The notes beneath the pieces were generated by a model. The model was given only the letters and a program-made list of their open reading frames with translations, searched no databases and was not told where the DNA came from. A program made the position numbers and the translations under genes. Shown piece by piece: positions 1 to 12,614 of a DNA stretch of 64,000 bases (positions within the stretch are counted from its first letter, which is position 1; each line of letters begins with the position of its first letter). Source of the DNA: Bombyx mori (taxonomy: Eukaryota; Arthropoda; Insecta; Lepidoptera; Bombycidae); NCBI RefSeq assembly GCF_030269925.1, contig NC_085127.1, positions 3,355,501 to 3,419,500 on the forward strand. The letters are read 5' to 3'.

Positions 1-104
1 GCCCCACCCTTCAAACCGAAACGCATTACTGCTTCGCGGCGGAAATAGGCAGGGCGGTGGTACCCACCCGCGCGGACTCTCGAGAGGTCCTACCACCAGT
101 AAAA
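1..104 (-). mobile_element. Bm1 SINE, fragment cut by window edge
   Basis: This is the middle of an antisense Bm1 SINE. It shows the conserved stretch with CCGAAACGCATTACTGCTTC and ends at the CCTACCACCAGTAA segment seen in all other copies. Its 3' part lies outside the window. Confidence 0.85.
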
Positions 105-569
105 AAATCAGTTCATAAGATGTTCATTGATTTGGGAGATTTAACGAAAAAGGGAAAATCTTTCACTGAGCGGGTGATATTTGCTCGGTAGACCGCCGGT
201 CCGAATGTTGTTGTTCGGAACTTGTATATGTGGGATTTGCTCAAAGTAAATAGCAGTTTTTTGGAAAAGTAACAAAATTTTTTTACATAACACGTCGTAA
301 TCGTTCAGAGTCGTTCACCCTCATACTATGCCCGATCGCCATCTTGACCATTTCCCTTCCGTCCCTTTCTTCCTCATACATTCATCCCTTTCACTCGAAA
401 ACGTTCCGCTTCCCACATATATGTGCAAGCTTATCTTCAAAACGTCATAAGTGAGATTCACGCATCTGTCAAATATCTTGTGTTTTATCATAGCTACCTT
501 TTCCGATAATTGTTTCCAATTCCTTTCAAAAATTTATAAGACGTTTTGTTTTTTTGCCTTTTTTTTAAG
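105..569. other. Cog1 intron sequence, no feature seen
   Basis: This AT-rich stretch lies just upstream of the first Cog1 exon in the window and ends in a polypyrimidine tract and AG at 568-569. I see no repeat or coding signal in it. The short frames on either strand have no recognisable motif. Confidence 0.6.
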
Positions 570-3500
570 GTATCATGTGAAAGCGAAATGGAAAAGGAAG
601 CCGACATAAACTGGTTCGTGTGGAAGGATCTCATCGGGGAGACGGTCATAGAGTCCAGAAGTGACGTCGTCAAAGTCATGAACTCTCTAATGAAAGGTGA
701 TCATTTGACAGTAATAATAATATTAAAATCATAGAAGTTTAAATACCTTATTTAAAAGCCAAAAAGAAGGAAAAAAAAATTACCTTATTCCAATTTTGAA
801 TGACATTACCTAAAACTGTTTTAATCGCTTCTATATAATATATTTATTTCCAATAGGATTGTTGGAAATACTGAGTAAAAAATTATGGTTCGGTGGAAGA
901 TATTTCCCTTATCGTTTGCTCTATATTGCAATTACAGCTGACATTCACACCCTCGCGTTTCATAAAAAACTTTCTATATATAAATTTCCGAACTTAATTT
1001 TTTAGTGTTATCATATTTAAAATCTAGTGTTGCCAGCTCATTTTTGTTTTTCGTTTTTTTTTATTTATTGCTTAGATAGGTGGACGAGCTCACAGCCCAC
1101 CTGGTGTTAAGTGGTTACTGGAGCCCATAGACATCTACAATGTAAATGCGCCACCCACTCTGCGATATAAGTTCTAAGGTCTCAGTATAGTTACAACGGC
1201 TACCCCACTCTTCAAACCGAAACGCATTACTGCTTCACGGCAGAAATAGGCGGGGTGGTGGTAACTACCCGCGAATACAATCTCTATGACGTAAAATGCA
1301 ACCTATTATTTCGTATTTCGAGTCGACTACCCGTGATCGTGACCGTTTGCAAGAACGCCGAAATACTAGTAACTCATTAAACTTAAAAATCGTTTTAAGA
1401 ACACATTAAAAAAAATAGGTTTGTAATGTAAATACCTGTCAAAGTTTAAAACAATTATATATTATTAATAATGCAAATTTGACAATCTCACTAATGGTAC
1501 TTCCATGATTGTGAAAGTCTTAAATATACACAATTTAGTAGATCATGCCATAATCGAAACTCATCTGTTTAATTAATCAAACTTGATTTTTAATTTATTC
1601 ATAATTTGAAGGCATGTCCCGACAAGACCACGGCTACACCCCTACCCTGGAGAAGCTGTGCCAAACTCTGGATAGCGAACTGCAGAAGCTTCTAGAAGAT
1701 TTACGAACGTACCTATACCCGGAGAAGAGGAACGCACGAGACGGCCTGCTGTTTGATTACGAAGAAGAAAATGGTATCGATCAAATGTATATCGATAAGG
1801 AAGATATCGATTCGTATCTCAGAGACGTCTCCGACACTAACGTCGAGAGGTATGTTCTATTTCTATTTTATTTTTATTGCTTAGATGGGTGGACGAGCTC
1901 ACAGCCCACCTGGTGTTAAGTGGTGACCGGAGCCCATAGACATCTACAACGTAAATGCCGCCATCCACCTTGAGATATGAGTTCTAAGTTCTTAGTTTTT
2001 ACAATACAACGGCTGCCAAACTTTCAAACCGAAACGCATTACTGCTTCACGGCAGAAATAGGCAGGGTTGTGGTAATTATGTAAATTATAATTTTACGAG
2101 TGATTTTTATTACACGATGTTATTCATTCACTGTGGAAGTCAATCGTGAACTGGTACCCGCCTGCAAGATTCGAACACCGGCGCATCGCTCAACACGAAT
2201 GCACCGGACGTCTTATCCGGTGCATTCGCGCCTTATTCGTACCTTATAAGATTAGCAGAGTCTGATATTTAAACCGGTGGCTATCAACCACAGGTCGCAA
2301 TAAATTAGTGGATCGCACCCTCCCCGTTCGAGTGTGCTATAAGATTTATAAAAACGATATTTTTATCTAAGGAGACCTGGAGGAAAAGCATCTCTAAAGT
2401 ACATATGGATTAAAAATACAATTCCATACTGTACTATATTTGTACATATAAAACCGTATAGCTACTTTTAAAATAGTAATTATGTGTAATTTAATTAATG
2501 TATCTCTCGCTTTATTTCAAATCATAAAAAAAATTGCATCTGAGTAAAAATTGCATCTGAGTCTTAGGGCTTTCGCGAATTTGTGAAGAGTATGTTAGTG
2601 GGTTGCCGAATATAAAAAAAAAGGTTGAGAGCCGCTGGTCTGAACCATCAATCTTTATATTCAATCTGGTATTTTTGAAAGATTTACGTTTACCTATTTA
2701 ATTTAGGAATGAAACTTCAAAACTCTAAACCACATATCAGAATCGAATTTATGGCGAATATCTATTTATTTCTTGCATTCGGTAATTGTCTACGAGATAA
2801 TAAACAATTTAGATGATATGTCCAAAAGACGAGCTAAACGCATGCATGCGTTTTCTTCCAGCGAACTTAAATTAGAGCAAAATAAAGTTCAAATTCAGTA
2901 TTAAATATGTATGTCTATTTGTAGTTATAAGAAGCGGAAGGCTTAAAGTAAACGTCCGATTTTGATACAATTTATTCCGGTCTTGATGGTAAGCGATAAT
3001 GGTCTTTATAAATATTTCATTACAGCATGATCCATTACATAAAGGCTTGTTTCGAGGAACCAACGCTTCAGTCTACTGAATTAAAACGAAAAACAACTGC
3101 CATATACTCGGCAAGACTCACCCAGGCCATAACGACCCTTATACCCCATCTACATAGGTGTTACATTCCCGAAACGTCCGATAGCATTGCTCTCTGCAAC
3201 ACCGATGAACATTGTATCAAACGTTGGAACTCTCTATGTGGGAAATTGAAGGAAAACTGCCTTTATTGTTGGGGGAAATGGGTCGATATTGTCACTGAGA
3301 AAATCGAAGATTTGACCAAACGTTTGCCACAAGAGTTCACATTAGAAGCCAATATCGATTATTTAATGATGGTAAGTTATTTAACATATCTTTATGAGTT
3401 TCTACGACGTGGAATTGAGTTATAAATTCTTAATCAAATATCGGAGAGTTGGTATAATTGAAGACAAGTATTTCCTATTATAGAGTAATGATGACATATT

Positions 3501-6500
3501 TATAATCTATCCTAGTAGACTTCTTTTTATTTATTGCTTAGATGGGTGACGACCTCACAGTCCACATGGTGTTAAGTGGTTACTGGAGCCCATAGGCGTC
3601 TACAACGTAAATGCGCCACCCACACTTGAGATATAAGTTTTAAGGTCTCAGTCTAGTTACAACGGCTGCCCCGCCCTTGGAACCGAAACGCATTACTGCT
3701 TCACGGCAGAAACAGGCAGGATGGTGGTACTTACCCGTACAGACTGACAAGACGTCCTATCACCAGTAACTGATATGCTTGATCTCACTTACATGTGTTA
3801 TTTTCAGCAATGGGACGTAATAAAAATAGTTGAGAAAGATGACGAAGGAAACTCTATAGAATCAACTATAAAAGTGCCATGCGGTCCTTCGTTAAAGCTA
3901 CAAGAATATTTATATTCGGTCAGCCGGGTCTTAGACGAGATCGTACCTCACACGCTACCCATCGAAACACATCACACGTTTATCGACAAAGTAACGCACA
4001 TCACTTTCTCGCACTACAACAAGGTTATAAGAGAGAAAGAGACGGATATAAATCAGAGATGCGCTCTTCAGTTGCTAATGGACGTCCGGCACATGACCCT
4101 ATTGTTCGTTGCGAGAGAGAACAAGAAATACGTTGAGCTATCTCAAGAGATTTGTGAGTTTTTGAGGCAGAAGATAGATCCGTTCGATTATGACGTTTTT
4201 TATCCGTACATACAGACGAACCTTAAACGCTCTGTGCAGAGAGTTCAGGTTAGTACATATAATAATAAGAATAAATTTCTCATTTCATTTTTTGTGGGTA
4301 TTCGTAAAAAACGATTTTTAGCTAGTAAATCCAAATAAAATAAATTAGTGAATTGAATCGAATATTCCAGTGCAGAATTTCAAGTATGAAATATGTTGCT
4401 ATACATAATAATATATTCTTCTAAGATAATGTGAGTCAAATTTCTCCCGTTCTCATTTTTCTCGTCTACTATCAACTATCTATATCACTGATATTCTATC
4501 TGATATTGGTAGAGTCATTCGTCAAAGAAGAGACTCGAGCCATCAATTTCAAGACGACGCTTTTACAAAATAACTAACTTAATAAACAAAAAAAAAAAAA
4601 ACAGAACACGAGCAAACAAATTTCAAAACAGAGGACATATTGTTATTATTGATTGTTAAATTAACTGGAGATGACTTTTTGGCGGGAACGCGATGAATGA
4701 AGCTGTGTGATTTGTTTTATTTTGTCTATTTAGTGTTTCTTCAGGTTTAAATGTGTAGTAACGGTGGTTTATTAACTGTTTAATATCTATGAAAGTGCAC
4801 AAATGTGGTAAAATGAAACAAAGCCGCTAAACATAACTGTTCGGGATCCTCCAAAAAAATCCCCTGAAAAAATCTCAGTAAATGACCACCATTTTACTGA
4901 GATTATATTTCGTTTCATATCATCTCGTCTCATTTCATTTAATTACATCCCACTTGATTAATGTCTCAAATTGATCACCTTCATTTCATTTCACTCCATA
5001 TTATCATTTTTCATAATAGTAAGAATATAAAAATTAAAATAAGACATGACCTAAAGTTCTTAGTTATCAGGTCATAAAATACTTTAAAAAAAATTAACTG
5101 GAGGTCTATTTACAGACGTTACTAGGGAGCCTGATACTCCACCACGGCCAACTGGTTGGGATAATTGGCTCGAAGCCGATACTGTCAGGCGGCACCGGCG
5201 ACAAGGCGGCCAGCCTGCTGGCGTGCGGCGACGCGCACTGGTACTCGCTGCTGCCCGTGGCCACTCCCGTAGCGCACCAAAAGAAGCAAGATAAAGCGGT
5301 CAGTTCAACTTTTCATTTGATTTTCAGTATGGCAATCCGCTTCTCGTGACGCCATCCAGTCAACGAGTAAACTAACCCTCAGACACAGCCCACTGAGTTT
5401 CTCGCCGGATCTTCTCAGTGGGTCGCGTTGAGGCACTGCTCTTGCTAGGGTTCGTGTTAGCAAAAACGTCAGTTTTGAGCCCCGTGAGCTCACCTAGTAA
5501 TTAAGGTTACGCTGATATGGTCTCCCTAGACCATCAGCTTAAGTAAGAAAAAAAGTAACATAAAATAGACTACCTATCTTTGAAGATTTTGATTTGTCCA
5601 TTTTGATAGTTTTTATTTGAACTTTTTTCGGGTTCATTTCGCGCTAGTGTATCTAGATATATTTTCTTATTAGTTATGGTTATATATATGTATGTATATG
5701 TCGCAGAATGGGCGGAAATCTTCATTATTTTTTGACATAGTGGGCGTATGATGAGTAGTCGTTAGGCAGCATGAAATGTTATGTCAGTTAACATTAACAT
5801 TCTCCACTCCTCTATATTCTCTATAAGCGTGGGAAATTTCATACTCCTCCGTCCGCGCAATTTTCGTAAAAAGTTATACAAAGTTTTTCCTTCACGTCTT
5901 TATATATAGATTCTAACTTTAATGTTAAACAACTTCTAAATACTAAAGAAATGAAAAGACTTATCGTCTATAGACATAGTGCGTCAGGCAATGTACATGT
6001 TTATGGCGTTTGTGTGACAACATAATCCTTTAATTACTTGACACTTTCTAATCTGGTTTATCGTCATAGAAACAATATTATATTCCATTGTTCTTGGAAT
6101 GCAATAAAGAAATACATTATCGGAAACGCTTTATCGATAATATCGCAGATTCACTTTGTCATAGGGATGTCTTGTAAGCAATATCCTAAAATATCGATGT
6201 ATTTCAAATTATAAATTTCTTTCTATTTGATATATCTTAGGATTTTGATTGAATTCATTATCGTCATACGTATTGGATAGATTTATAAATTTTTAGATAA
6301 AAATCCAAGCATAAATATTATTTTGACACATTTCGGAGATTCTAGGACAGCCCTATATTTATTATTCGAACAATCTAGATAGTCCTGTTTATTGATCTAA
6401 ATGAAGATATGAAACGATTGTTATCGATTAAGCAATTAATATCGATATAAAGTAATTAATGTCTATTTTTACTTGAGGAACGTTCGTGGACCATTGACAT

Positions 6501-9500
6501 GTGTAAAAAATACTTGATTTGACTTTTGTTCACACAAAACGATCTCTGGCCTAATCCGAACAAACGAAAATAAGGATGGATTTTCAAATTATTTATGTAG
6601 AGATAATTTTTTTTTAGAATCTCTACTAAGGTGATAAGATCGATTTTATGGAAAAATCCATAAAAATGGATTATCAAGGAAACTCATCTAATTGCTCTAA
6701 GTTGATTTTGAATAATCTATATATTAATACGTGGGGAAAAAACTTTGTACCCCTTTTTACAAAAATGACGCGGACGGAGGAGTATGAAATTTCCCACACT
6801 TATAGAGAATATAGAGAAGAAGTACAAAATGCTAATATTTTTTTAGAATGCATTAAAAATACATTAAATCAATAATAAAAACATTACACACACTACCATG
6901 TATTACACCTACACAACACACATATACACACACACTCACACACACACATATATAACTCTGTGTTTATGGTCAAACTTTTGTTATTGTTTAAAGTCTGTGG
7001 TAAAATTGAGAATAGATTAATATTGTTTGTCTTTAATATTATTTGTCTATGGTGTAGTCTTGGCAAATACTGTGATTTTAGAAGTATAATTGTCTCTGAC
7101 AATAAAACCATAATAATGTTAAATTTCAATCAATTATAGTCGAATTTCGACTACTGAGGGACCAGTAGTCTTCGTAAAAATTTTAAATAAGTTAAACAAA
7201 TTTTAATAACTGAAATATATCTTCTAAATTTAAATAAATAGTGGTCCTCCGCTAGTCCAAATTCGACTTTAATTAATTGCAATTAAAAGTTTGGACATTA
7301 TGGTTCCATTGTCAAAGACTATTAAACTTCTGTAATCAGTAATTATAGATATCGCCAAGACTACACTGTAGACAAATAATATTAAAGATAAACAATATTA
7401 ACCTATTCTCAATTTGACCAGAGACTTTAAGTAAGAAGAAAAGTTTGATAATAAACAAATAGTATACATGCGTGTTGCGTCAAATACATGGTAGTGTGTG
7501 TAATATTTTTTTAAATGATTTAAAGTATTCATAATGCAGAATTTTAAAAAATATTATCATTCTACATTCCTTCTCTATATTCTCTATAAGTGTGAGAAAT
7601 TTCATACTCCTCGTCCGCGCAGTTTTCGTAAAAAGGTGTACAAAGTTTCGGCTTCACGTATTAATATATAGATTCCTAAATTTTTAAAGTCATCGTGGCC
7701 TAAAGTACTTACTATACGCCGGATGCATTCGTGTCGAGCGATGCGACCGTGCCGGTGTTCGAATCCCGCAGGCAGCTAACAATTTTTCTAATGAAATACG
7801 TACTCGACAAATGTTCACGAAACTTCACTTCACTAGCGCGGTAACGAAATAACATTATGTAATAAAAATCAAACCTGCAAAAGTTATAATTTGCGTAATT
7901 ACTGGTGCTTAGGACATCTTGTTAGTCCGCACGGATAGGTACCACCACCCTGCTTATTTCTGCCGTGAAGCAGTTATGCGTTTTGGTTTTGAAGGGTGGG
8001 GCAGCCGTTGTACTGTAAAAACTGAAACATAGAACTCTTGTCTCAAACTGGGTGGGGTGGCAATGACATTATTGATGTCTATAGGCTCCGGTGACCACTT
8101 GACAACCGGTGAACCGTGAGCTCGTCCATACGTCTTAGGAATAAATAAACCACAATAATAAAATCACTTTACAATTTATTTATAATTGTGTTCTCTCCGA
8201 AAAGGATCAACTCTTCATTCTGTGATCACAAAACTACATAAAGGTTCGTGTGTGTGTGTGTGTGTGTGTCTGAACATAGTTTTTTTTTGTTGTTTTTAAT
8301 TGAAATGTAATAATCCCTGTCTTGATATCATTTACATCAGTGATGTGGCCAGCTTATCATCTTATCGAACATGGCGGCTCCATTCTTTATCGTACGTATG
8401 ATTAATTTATCCAAATAGATTAATTAAAAATAATATTAACGCCATGATGTGAAATTATCGTGACCTAATTACCGTTAATAACAAAATACTTTCCATACAG
8501 AATAAAATTGTTTCAAGGTTTGGTCATTTCAAACAAATCCTATTGGATAGGAATAGGGAAATAATAGACTAATCATTTAGAAAACTCAGCGGATGTTAAA
8601 ATAATATAAACCTGCATTGGATATACATTGCATGGATTCAAGAAGTATTAAATAAATACACATGTCAACCTAACCTTAACCTATCTGATTTAAAGGCTTG
8701 CATAGCTAGTTGACTTCCTAGTATAACGGACTATACTCGCTAAAAAGTTTATATATACACATGACGGTGCGACCAGCGCCAAACAGAGAGGCTGCTCATG
8801 CCGGAACGTTTTGTGTGTCAATAGCCACTCGTATTTATAGTCGAAAAGTAGGGGTAGTTTGTTCATGAATTCATAGATAATTCACATAAATTAGTTATAG
8901 ATCAGCAACTCAAGCACTCAACAAAAATGTTTACGGGCGTCGGCCACTAGATGGCTTCGCTTCGATTATTTTCTCATTGCTCCTGTAGATGGAAGCAACG
9001 TATTAACTATCCTATATTATATTTGTAATGAAGGATTTTGTAAATTTTCAGAAACCACAAATTGATATAATTTAATCAATTTGTCTATAACATGTATGAT
9101 TTATTATTTTATTTATTTTCTGTTTTTAGTTGTACAATAATTAAATGCCTTAACTTTAACAACATATAAGTTTAGGGGCATCCGCTACAAGATGTCGCTA
9201 GTTTCCATACAAAAAAATATTTGTTTTAAAGTATCGCAGTTTCAGGGTTCTGCATGAATTCTCCTGAATATCGTCTCAAACAATTGTTTACGACCGTTGG
9301 AATTATAACGGTTAACCTTTTTTATTGCTTAGATGGATGGACGAGCTCACAGCACACCTGGTGTTAAGTGGTTACTGGAGTCCATAGACATCTACAACGT
9401 AAATGCGCCACCCAACTTGAAATATAAGTTCTAAGATCTCAGTATAGTTCAACGGCTGCCCTACCCTTCAGACCGAAACGCATTACTGCTTCAGGGCAGA

Positions 9501-9873
9501 AATAGTCAGGGCGGTGGTACTTAACCGCGCGGACTCACAAGAGGTCCTACCACCAGTAAAAAACTAACTTTAAGTAACTTTAACTGATCTTAGTTCAAAG
9601 TAAATAGGAGACTAACTTTTCTGAAACCGCGCTTTGTAATATCTATCTTTTTGGACGAAGATAACGCCATATTGTTTAGAACGATTGTACTAAACTAAAT
9701 TCTTTATTTTCCAGGTTAAAAAGAAAACGGTCACTTCGGCGAGCCCGACGAAACAAAAGTCTGACATCTCTGATATTATGACAAGTTCATTGCCGATCAA
9801 CTTTGCTAATGCGCGTTCGGGTGCAGCTTCGTTCTTCAATTCGATGACTTCGGACTGGTTCAGCGGACAATAG
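570..9873 (+). CDS. Cog1: Conserved oligomeric Golgi complex subunit 1, 3' half (six exons)
   Basis: COG1 is a peripheral Golgi protein of lobe A of the COG tethering complex, which captures retrograde intra-Golgi vesicles. The exons I read are 570-696, 1612-1849, 3026-3371, 3808-4248, 5116-5298 and 9715-9873 (stop TAG). All junctions are GT-AG and the phases join without a frameshift, giving 497 residues, about half the usual length of metazoan COG1. Family signs, in order: INWFVWKD in the first exon; a helical segment beginning LEKLCQTLDSELQKLLEDL; IKACFEEPTLQ; a block with CALQLLMDVRHM; and IDPFDYDVFYPYIQTNLKR followed by TLLGSLILHH. These blocks occur in the same order as in the C-terminal half of vertebrate COG1. 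The protein ends SMTSDWFSGQ. The N-terminal exons lie left of the window. The reading frame is intact, so this looks like a working gene. Confidence 0.9.
1054..1273 (-). mobile_element. Bm1 SINE, 5'-truncated, in Cog1 intron
   Basis: Antisense Bm1 running from its A-rich 3' end (seen as poly-T, then ATTGCTTAGATAGGTGGACG) to the CTACCCGCG segment. The tRNA-like head is missing. Confidence 0.9.
1868..2218 (-). mobile_element. Bm1 SINE, near full length, beside Cog1 5' splice site
   Basis: Antisense Bm1 that keeps most of the tRNA-related head (CGAACACCGGCGCATCGCTC). It lacks about 75 bp in the middle, around the CTACCACCAGTAA segment. It begins only about 18 bp after the donor of the Cog1 exon that ends at 1849. 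Confidence 0.9.
2274..2640. mobile_element. Possible hAT-type MITE remnant
   Basis: The left end (CCGGTGGCTATCAACC) and the reverse complement of the right end (CCAGCGGCTCTCAACC) form an imperfect inverted repeat similar to the CAGNGGTTCTCAACC termini of hAT non-autonomous elements. The interior is AT-rich and non-coding. No clear target duplication was found, so this is tentative. Confidence 0.35.
3523..3769 (-). mobile_element. Bm1 SINE just upstream of a Cog1 exon
   Basis: Antisense Bm1 without the tRNA-related head. It ends at the CCTATCACCAGTAA segment, 38 bp before the exon that starts at 3808. The polypyrimidine tract of that exon therefore lies in the short remaining gap. Confidence 0.9.
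4249..5115. other. Cog1 intron 4, no repeat recognised
   Basis: AT-rich intron between exons ending at 4248 and starting at 5116. It contains a poly-A run near 4590 and simple AT-rich sequence. I found no Bm1, LINE or Helitron signature and no coding signal. Confidence 0.6.
5355..5554 (+). mobile_element. J2 LINE 3' end in Cog1 intron 5
   Basis: Carries the J2 core (GCCCACTGAGTTTCTCGCCG, then GATCTTCTCAGTGGGTCGCG), the segment ending CCTAGACCATCAGCTTAAG and an A-rich tail. It is a 5'-truncated 3' UTR with no coding part. Confidence 0.75.
5808..5910 (-). mobile_element. Short terminal fragment of the foldback/Helitron family
   Basis: About 100 bp matching the outer part of the right arm of the foldback at 6715-7672, including TGGGAAATTTCATACTCCTC and the end TATATATAGA. 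Read on the minus strand it starts TCTATATATA, like a Helitron 5' terminus. Confidence 0.6.
6715..7672. repeat. 958-bp foldback element with arms of about 430-470 bp
   Basis: The left arm (6715 to about 7183) and right arm (about 7245 to 7672) are long imperfect inverted copies of one another. Both outer ends read inward as TCTATATATTAATACGTG. Both arms contain the segment around GCGGACGGAGGAGTATGAAA, a CA-rich tract near CATGGTAGTGTG, and an inner TCGAATTTCGACTA motif. A single arm recurs at 63470-63857 and a short tip at 5808-5910. The TC start and the flanking T suggest two Helitron 5' parts joined head-out, but a foldback transposon is also possible. The short frames inside are not genes. 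Confidence 0.75.
7689..8147 (+). mobile_element. Bm1 SINE, near full length
   Basis: Sense Bm1 with the tRNA-related head (GTCATCGTGGCCTAAAG, then CCGGTGTTCGAATCCCGCAG containing a B-box-like GTTCGAATCC), the conserved body and the 3' end. It is somewhat diverged and lies in Cog1 intron 5. Confidence 0.9.
8148..9317. other. Unassigned part of Cog1 intron 5
   Basis: AT-rich intron sequence with one GT microsatellite (8248-8269). Two short motifs, near 8941 (GTCGGCCACTAGATGGC) and 9180 (ATCCGCTACAAGATGTCGC), look alike and may be remnants of one repeat. Otherwise I see nothing assignable. Confidence 0.5.
8248..8269. repeat. (GT)n microsatellite
   Basis: About eleven uninterrupted GT units. 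Confidence 0.95.
9318..9558 (-). mobile_element. Bm1 SINE, truncated, before the last Cog1 exon
   Basis: Antisense Bm1 from poly-T plus ATTGCTTAGATGGATGG to CTACCACCAGTAAAAA. It lies about 155 bp upstream of the last Cog1 exon. Confidence 0.9.
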
Positions 9874-9892
9874 CCCTTAATAACTCATACAT

Positions 9893-10056
9893 GACGCTAT
9901 GACATGTCCTTCTTTAAAAGAGGCTTGCGGGGAGTATTAAGCGGTAGGCAGCGGCTTGGCTCTGCCCCTGGCATTGCTGAAGTCCACGGGCGACGGTAAC
10001 CAATCACCATCGGGTGGGCCGTATGCACGTCTGCCTACAAGGTCAATAAAAAAAAA
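9893..10056 (+). mobile_element. J1 LINE 3' end in the Cog1 3' UTR
   Basis: About 165 bp matching the last coding codons and 3' end of the J1 LINE at 41-43 kb (GACATGTCCTTCTTTAAAAG, GGCTTGGCTCTGCCCCTGGC, then poly-A). It begins 20 bp after the Cog1 stop codon in the same orientation and supplies an AATAAA at its A-tail. It therefore probably forms part of the Cog1 3' UTR. Confidence 0.85.
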
Positions 10057-10694
10057 ACATGTCGTAAGGTCGATATTAACATTAAGCATTATGATTCGGT
10101 TTTAGGTTATCAGTTTAATGAATTCGTTGAGAAAACTGCCGTTTTATTTTCGAAGCAATACGGCTTAATTTTGTTTGAAGTAATTTAGGCACAATTTCGC
10201 GATTCATTCGAAAGAGGACCCGCCTCGTATGTATTTATAAAATTATTTAACTTTTGTTATTTATTCCTCTACGATTTTAGATTGATTTAGTAGATATGAT
10301 AATTACCTATAAAAGAACTTATTTGCATAGATAACTTTTTTAACACGACCGAATTTTCTATCACACGGCATTCAATATATCAGAATAAACCTTTATTCGT
10401 GTCCAAAGATTGTGTTATTCATAAAATAAAGTTCCTTAAACAGAAACTGGTAAGGTTCATTTTTGTAAAGCACTAAAAATGTGAATAACGGTTCATAATT
10501 TGAAATAAGAATATGAAAACTTCTATCAAATATGCTTTATGATGTAATGAATATAAATTACGCCAATTTTCAATCAATAAAAATATTATTTATTAAATAT
10601 TAATACAATGTTTTTTTTCTTCCTTTGATGAACAGACACGTTCACGGTTTTTCAGACACGATGTTGAAGACTTAGTTTTGTTGTAAAAACGGTA
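10057..10694. other. Downstream flank of Cog1
   Basis: AT-rich, with several AATAAA hexamers (near 10384, 10427 and 10577) that could serve as Cog1 polyadenylation signals. No repeat or coding signal was recognised. Confidence 0.5.
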
Positions 10695-11225
10695 TGGAGG
10701 GTAGAGGTAAGGAGAACCGTCTGTGTTGTAAAAAAGTGTCCGTTAAAATCTGCTAAATAAGGGTGGCGCTACAGTAGCAACCGGGTAAATTTAAAAAAAG
10801 GCGCTGTAAGTTATTATAATAAGATAGAGAAATAAAAAAGGACGAAAGGACTGTAAGCACTACAAAATCACAAAAAGTATTTTATTTAAAGCTGATAAGA
10901 AAATGCAATCGATGTCTCCACCTTTTACCACAGCAATAATTTTAGGTTATATTGACGAAATAAGTTTGGACTACGTAAACATGTAGACCTCACATGTATA
11001 AATAATATTACACTGTCACTAATTACTCTAGTCATGAAATATATTAATAACATATTTCCTAACTCAGCATACTTCAATCAGTTAACAACTGCTCAATTCA
11101 TATCATACCCTGTGCCTATGCTAGCGCCATTCTGGAGGATTTTTGAACTGTTATTTATTGCTGAAAGTGGGACACTTTTTCAAGTTTCTCCCATATAAGA
11201 CGGTTCCCCTTACCTCTACCCTCCA
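10695..11225. mobile_element. MITE with 28-bp terminal inverted repeats
   Basis: The left end (TGGAGGGTAGAGGTAAGG, then AGAACCGTCT) is matched by the reverse complement of the right end over 28 bp with one mismatch. Inside, AAAAAGTGTCC and GGCGCTA motifs also recur inverted on both sides. It is about 530 bp and non-coding. No clean target duplication was seen, and the superfamily is unknown. Confidence 0.65.
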
Positions 11226-12614
11226 CAAAAAATGGTTTCCTGACTCAGAACGTATTTCTCCGAAGTAATATTTAAGCTGTTGGTACAATTAACAAACATA
11301 ATTAATAAAGGCTGTGCTTTCGAGAGAAAACGTTTGTGACTTGTTTATCTGCCTATGTGGGTACTTTTACTGACGTTGACAGCTTAGACTGTTTGACAAT
11401 GACAGCTCACTGTCCATTTGGAAAGGCAAAGGGAACTTAGTGCATTCATCTAAGTATTTTCTGTTTACGGTTCATGTATTTTATGTGGAAATTTACTGTT
11501 ACTACTTTTTAGAAGAATTCGAGAAGCAATTATCAGGAATTTCTTCGATTTTGTTACAGTTGTGCACATACGAATAATAAACAGGTAATTACATTTAAAA
11601 ATGAGAAAACAATGAATTGACAAAATAAAGCCATTAATATGACGTCGCGGCTTGCGTTCTCGCTAATACCACACCACACGACATCAAACCATTGACAGTT
11701 AAAATGTCAATGTATGCCAACAAACAGCCAATGTTTACGAATTTATTTACAAAAATCTATAAGAAGAAGACTGGTAGGTGGTTTATCTTGAACATGCTAT
11801 CTCGCACGTATACCTACCACCGGCCACAAAGACTCATCCAAAGAGGGCAATTAAACGATTCTTGACTTAAAGCTTCAAGTTTATTCGAATAAAATACACA
11901 GATATAGATTACATAAATACTACATTGGATATATTGCAACATATCGTCTTCTCGCATTAAAAGTGTATAATCTCAAAACTTACTAATTTTACAGGAGAGT
12001 GTTTTAAAGGTTTAACATGTAATATTTTTAATAATAAACATAGATATTTGCAACATTTATGTTTATTTTTTACCAGTTACATTAACTGTCCTTTAAAGTA
12101 AGATAAAATTATGTATTAATTTTGTTAATAGTAGTCAAAACATAGATAAAGTAAAAACAAAAACAAAAACTAAACTACGCTCTTTTGACAGTATTTATGA
12201 GAAAAATCCTGGTGATACCAAATGTTTACGCATATTAACTCAATATCGAATATTTTTGGAAATTGTACACTTTTAATGCGAAAAGGCAATATAGGAATAT
12301 ATAGGGTCATCTTATATGTGTTATGAGAAAATATATTTTCTCACTGGCTCTAAATATACAATTACTAATATTGACAACGTTTTTTTACTTGCGTGAATGT
12401 ACCAAAGATGTGATTCCACGAAATTGTATATCGAAAACCATAAATGTCAATTAATAAAAATGATTAAATCATTAGATTATTAGATTGCTTATCATATTTA
12501 ACTAGTAAAAGTCTTTGTCTAAAATACAATAACCATTAATCGATTAGCACATACTACGGTGTTTTTATAAGGACTTAATCGACAACTTAAAAAATGTATC
12601 TTATTTCTATTGAC

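Noticed and set aside
6456..7129. Small frames inside and beside the foldback
   Set aside because: They follow the inverted repeat arms and CA-rich tracts, not codon structure.
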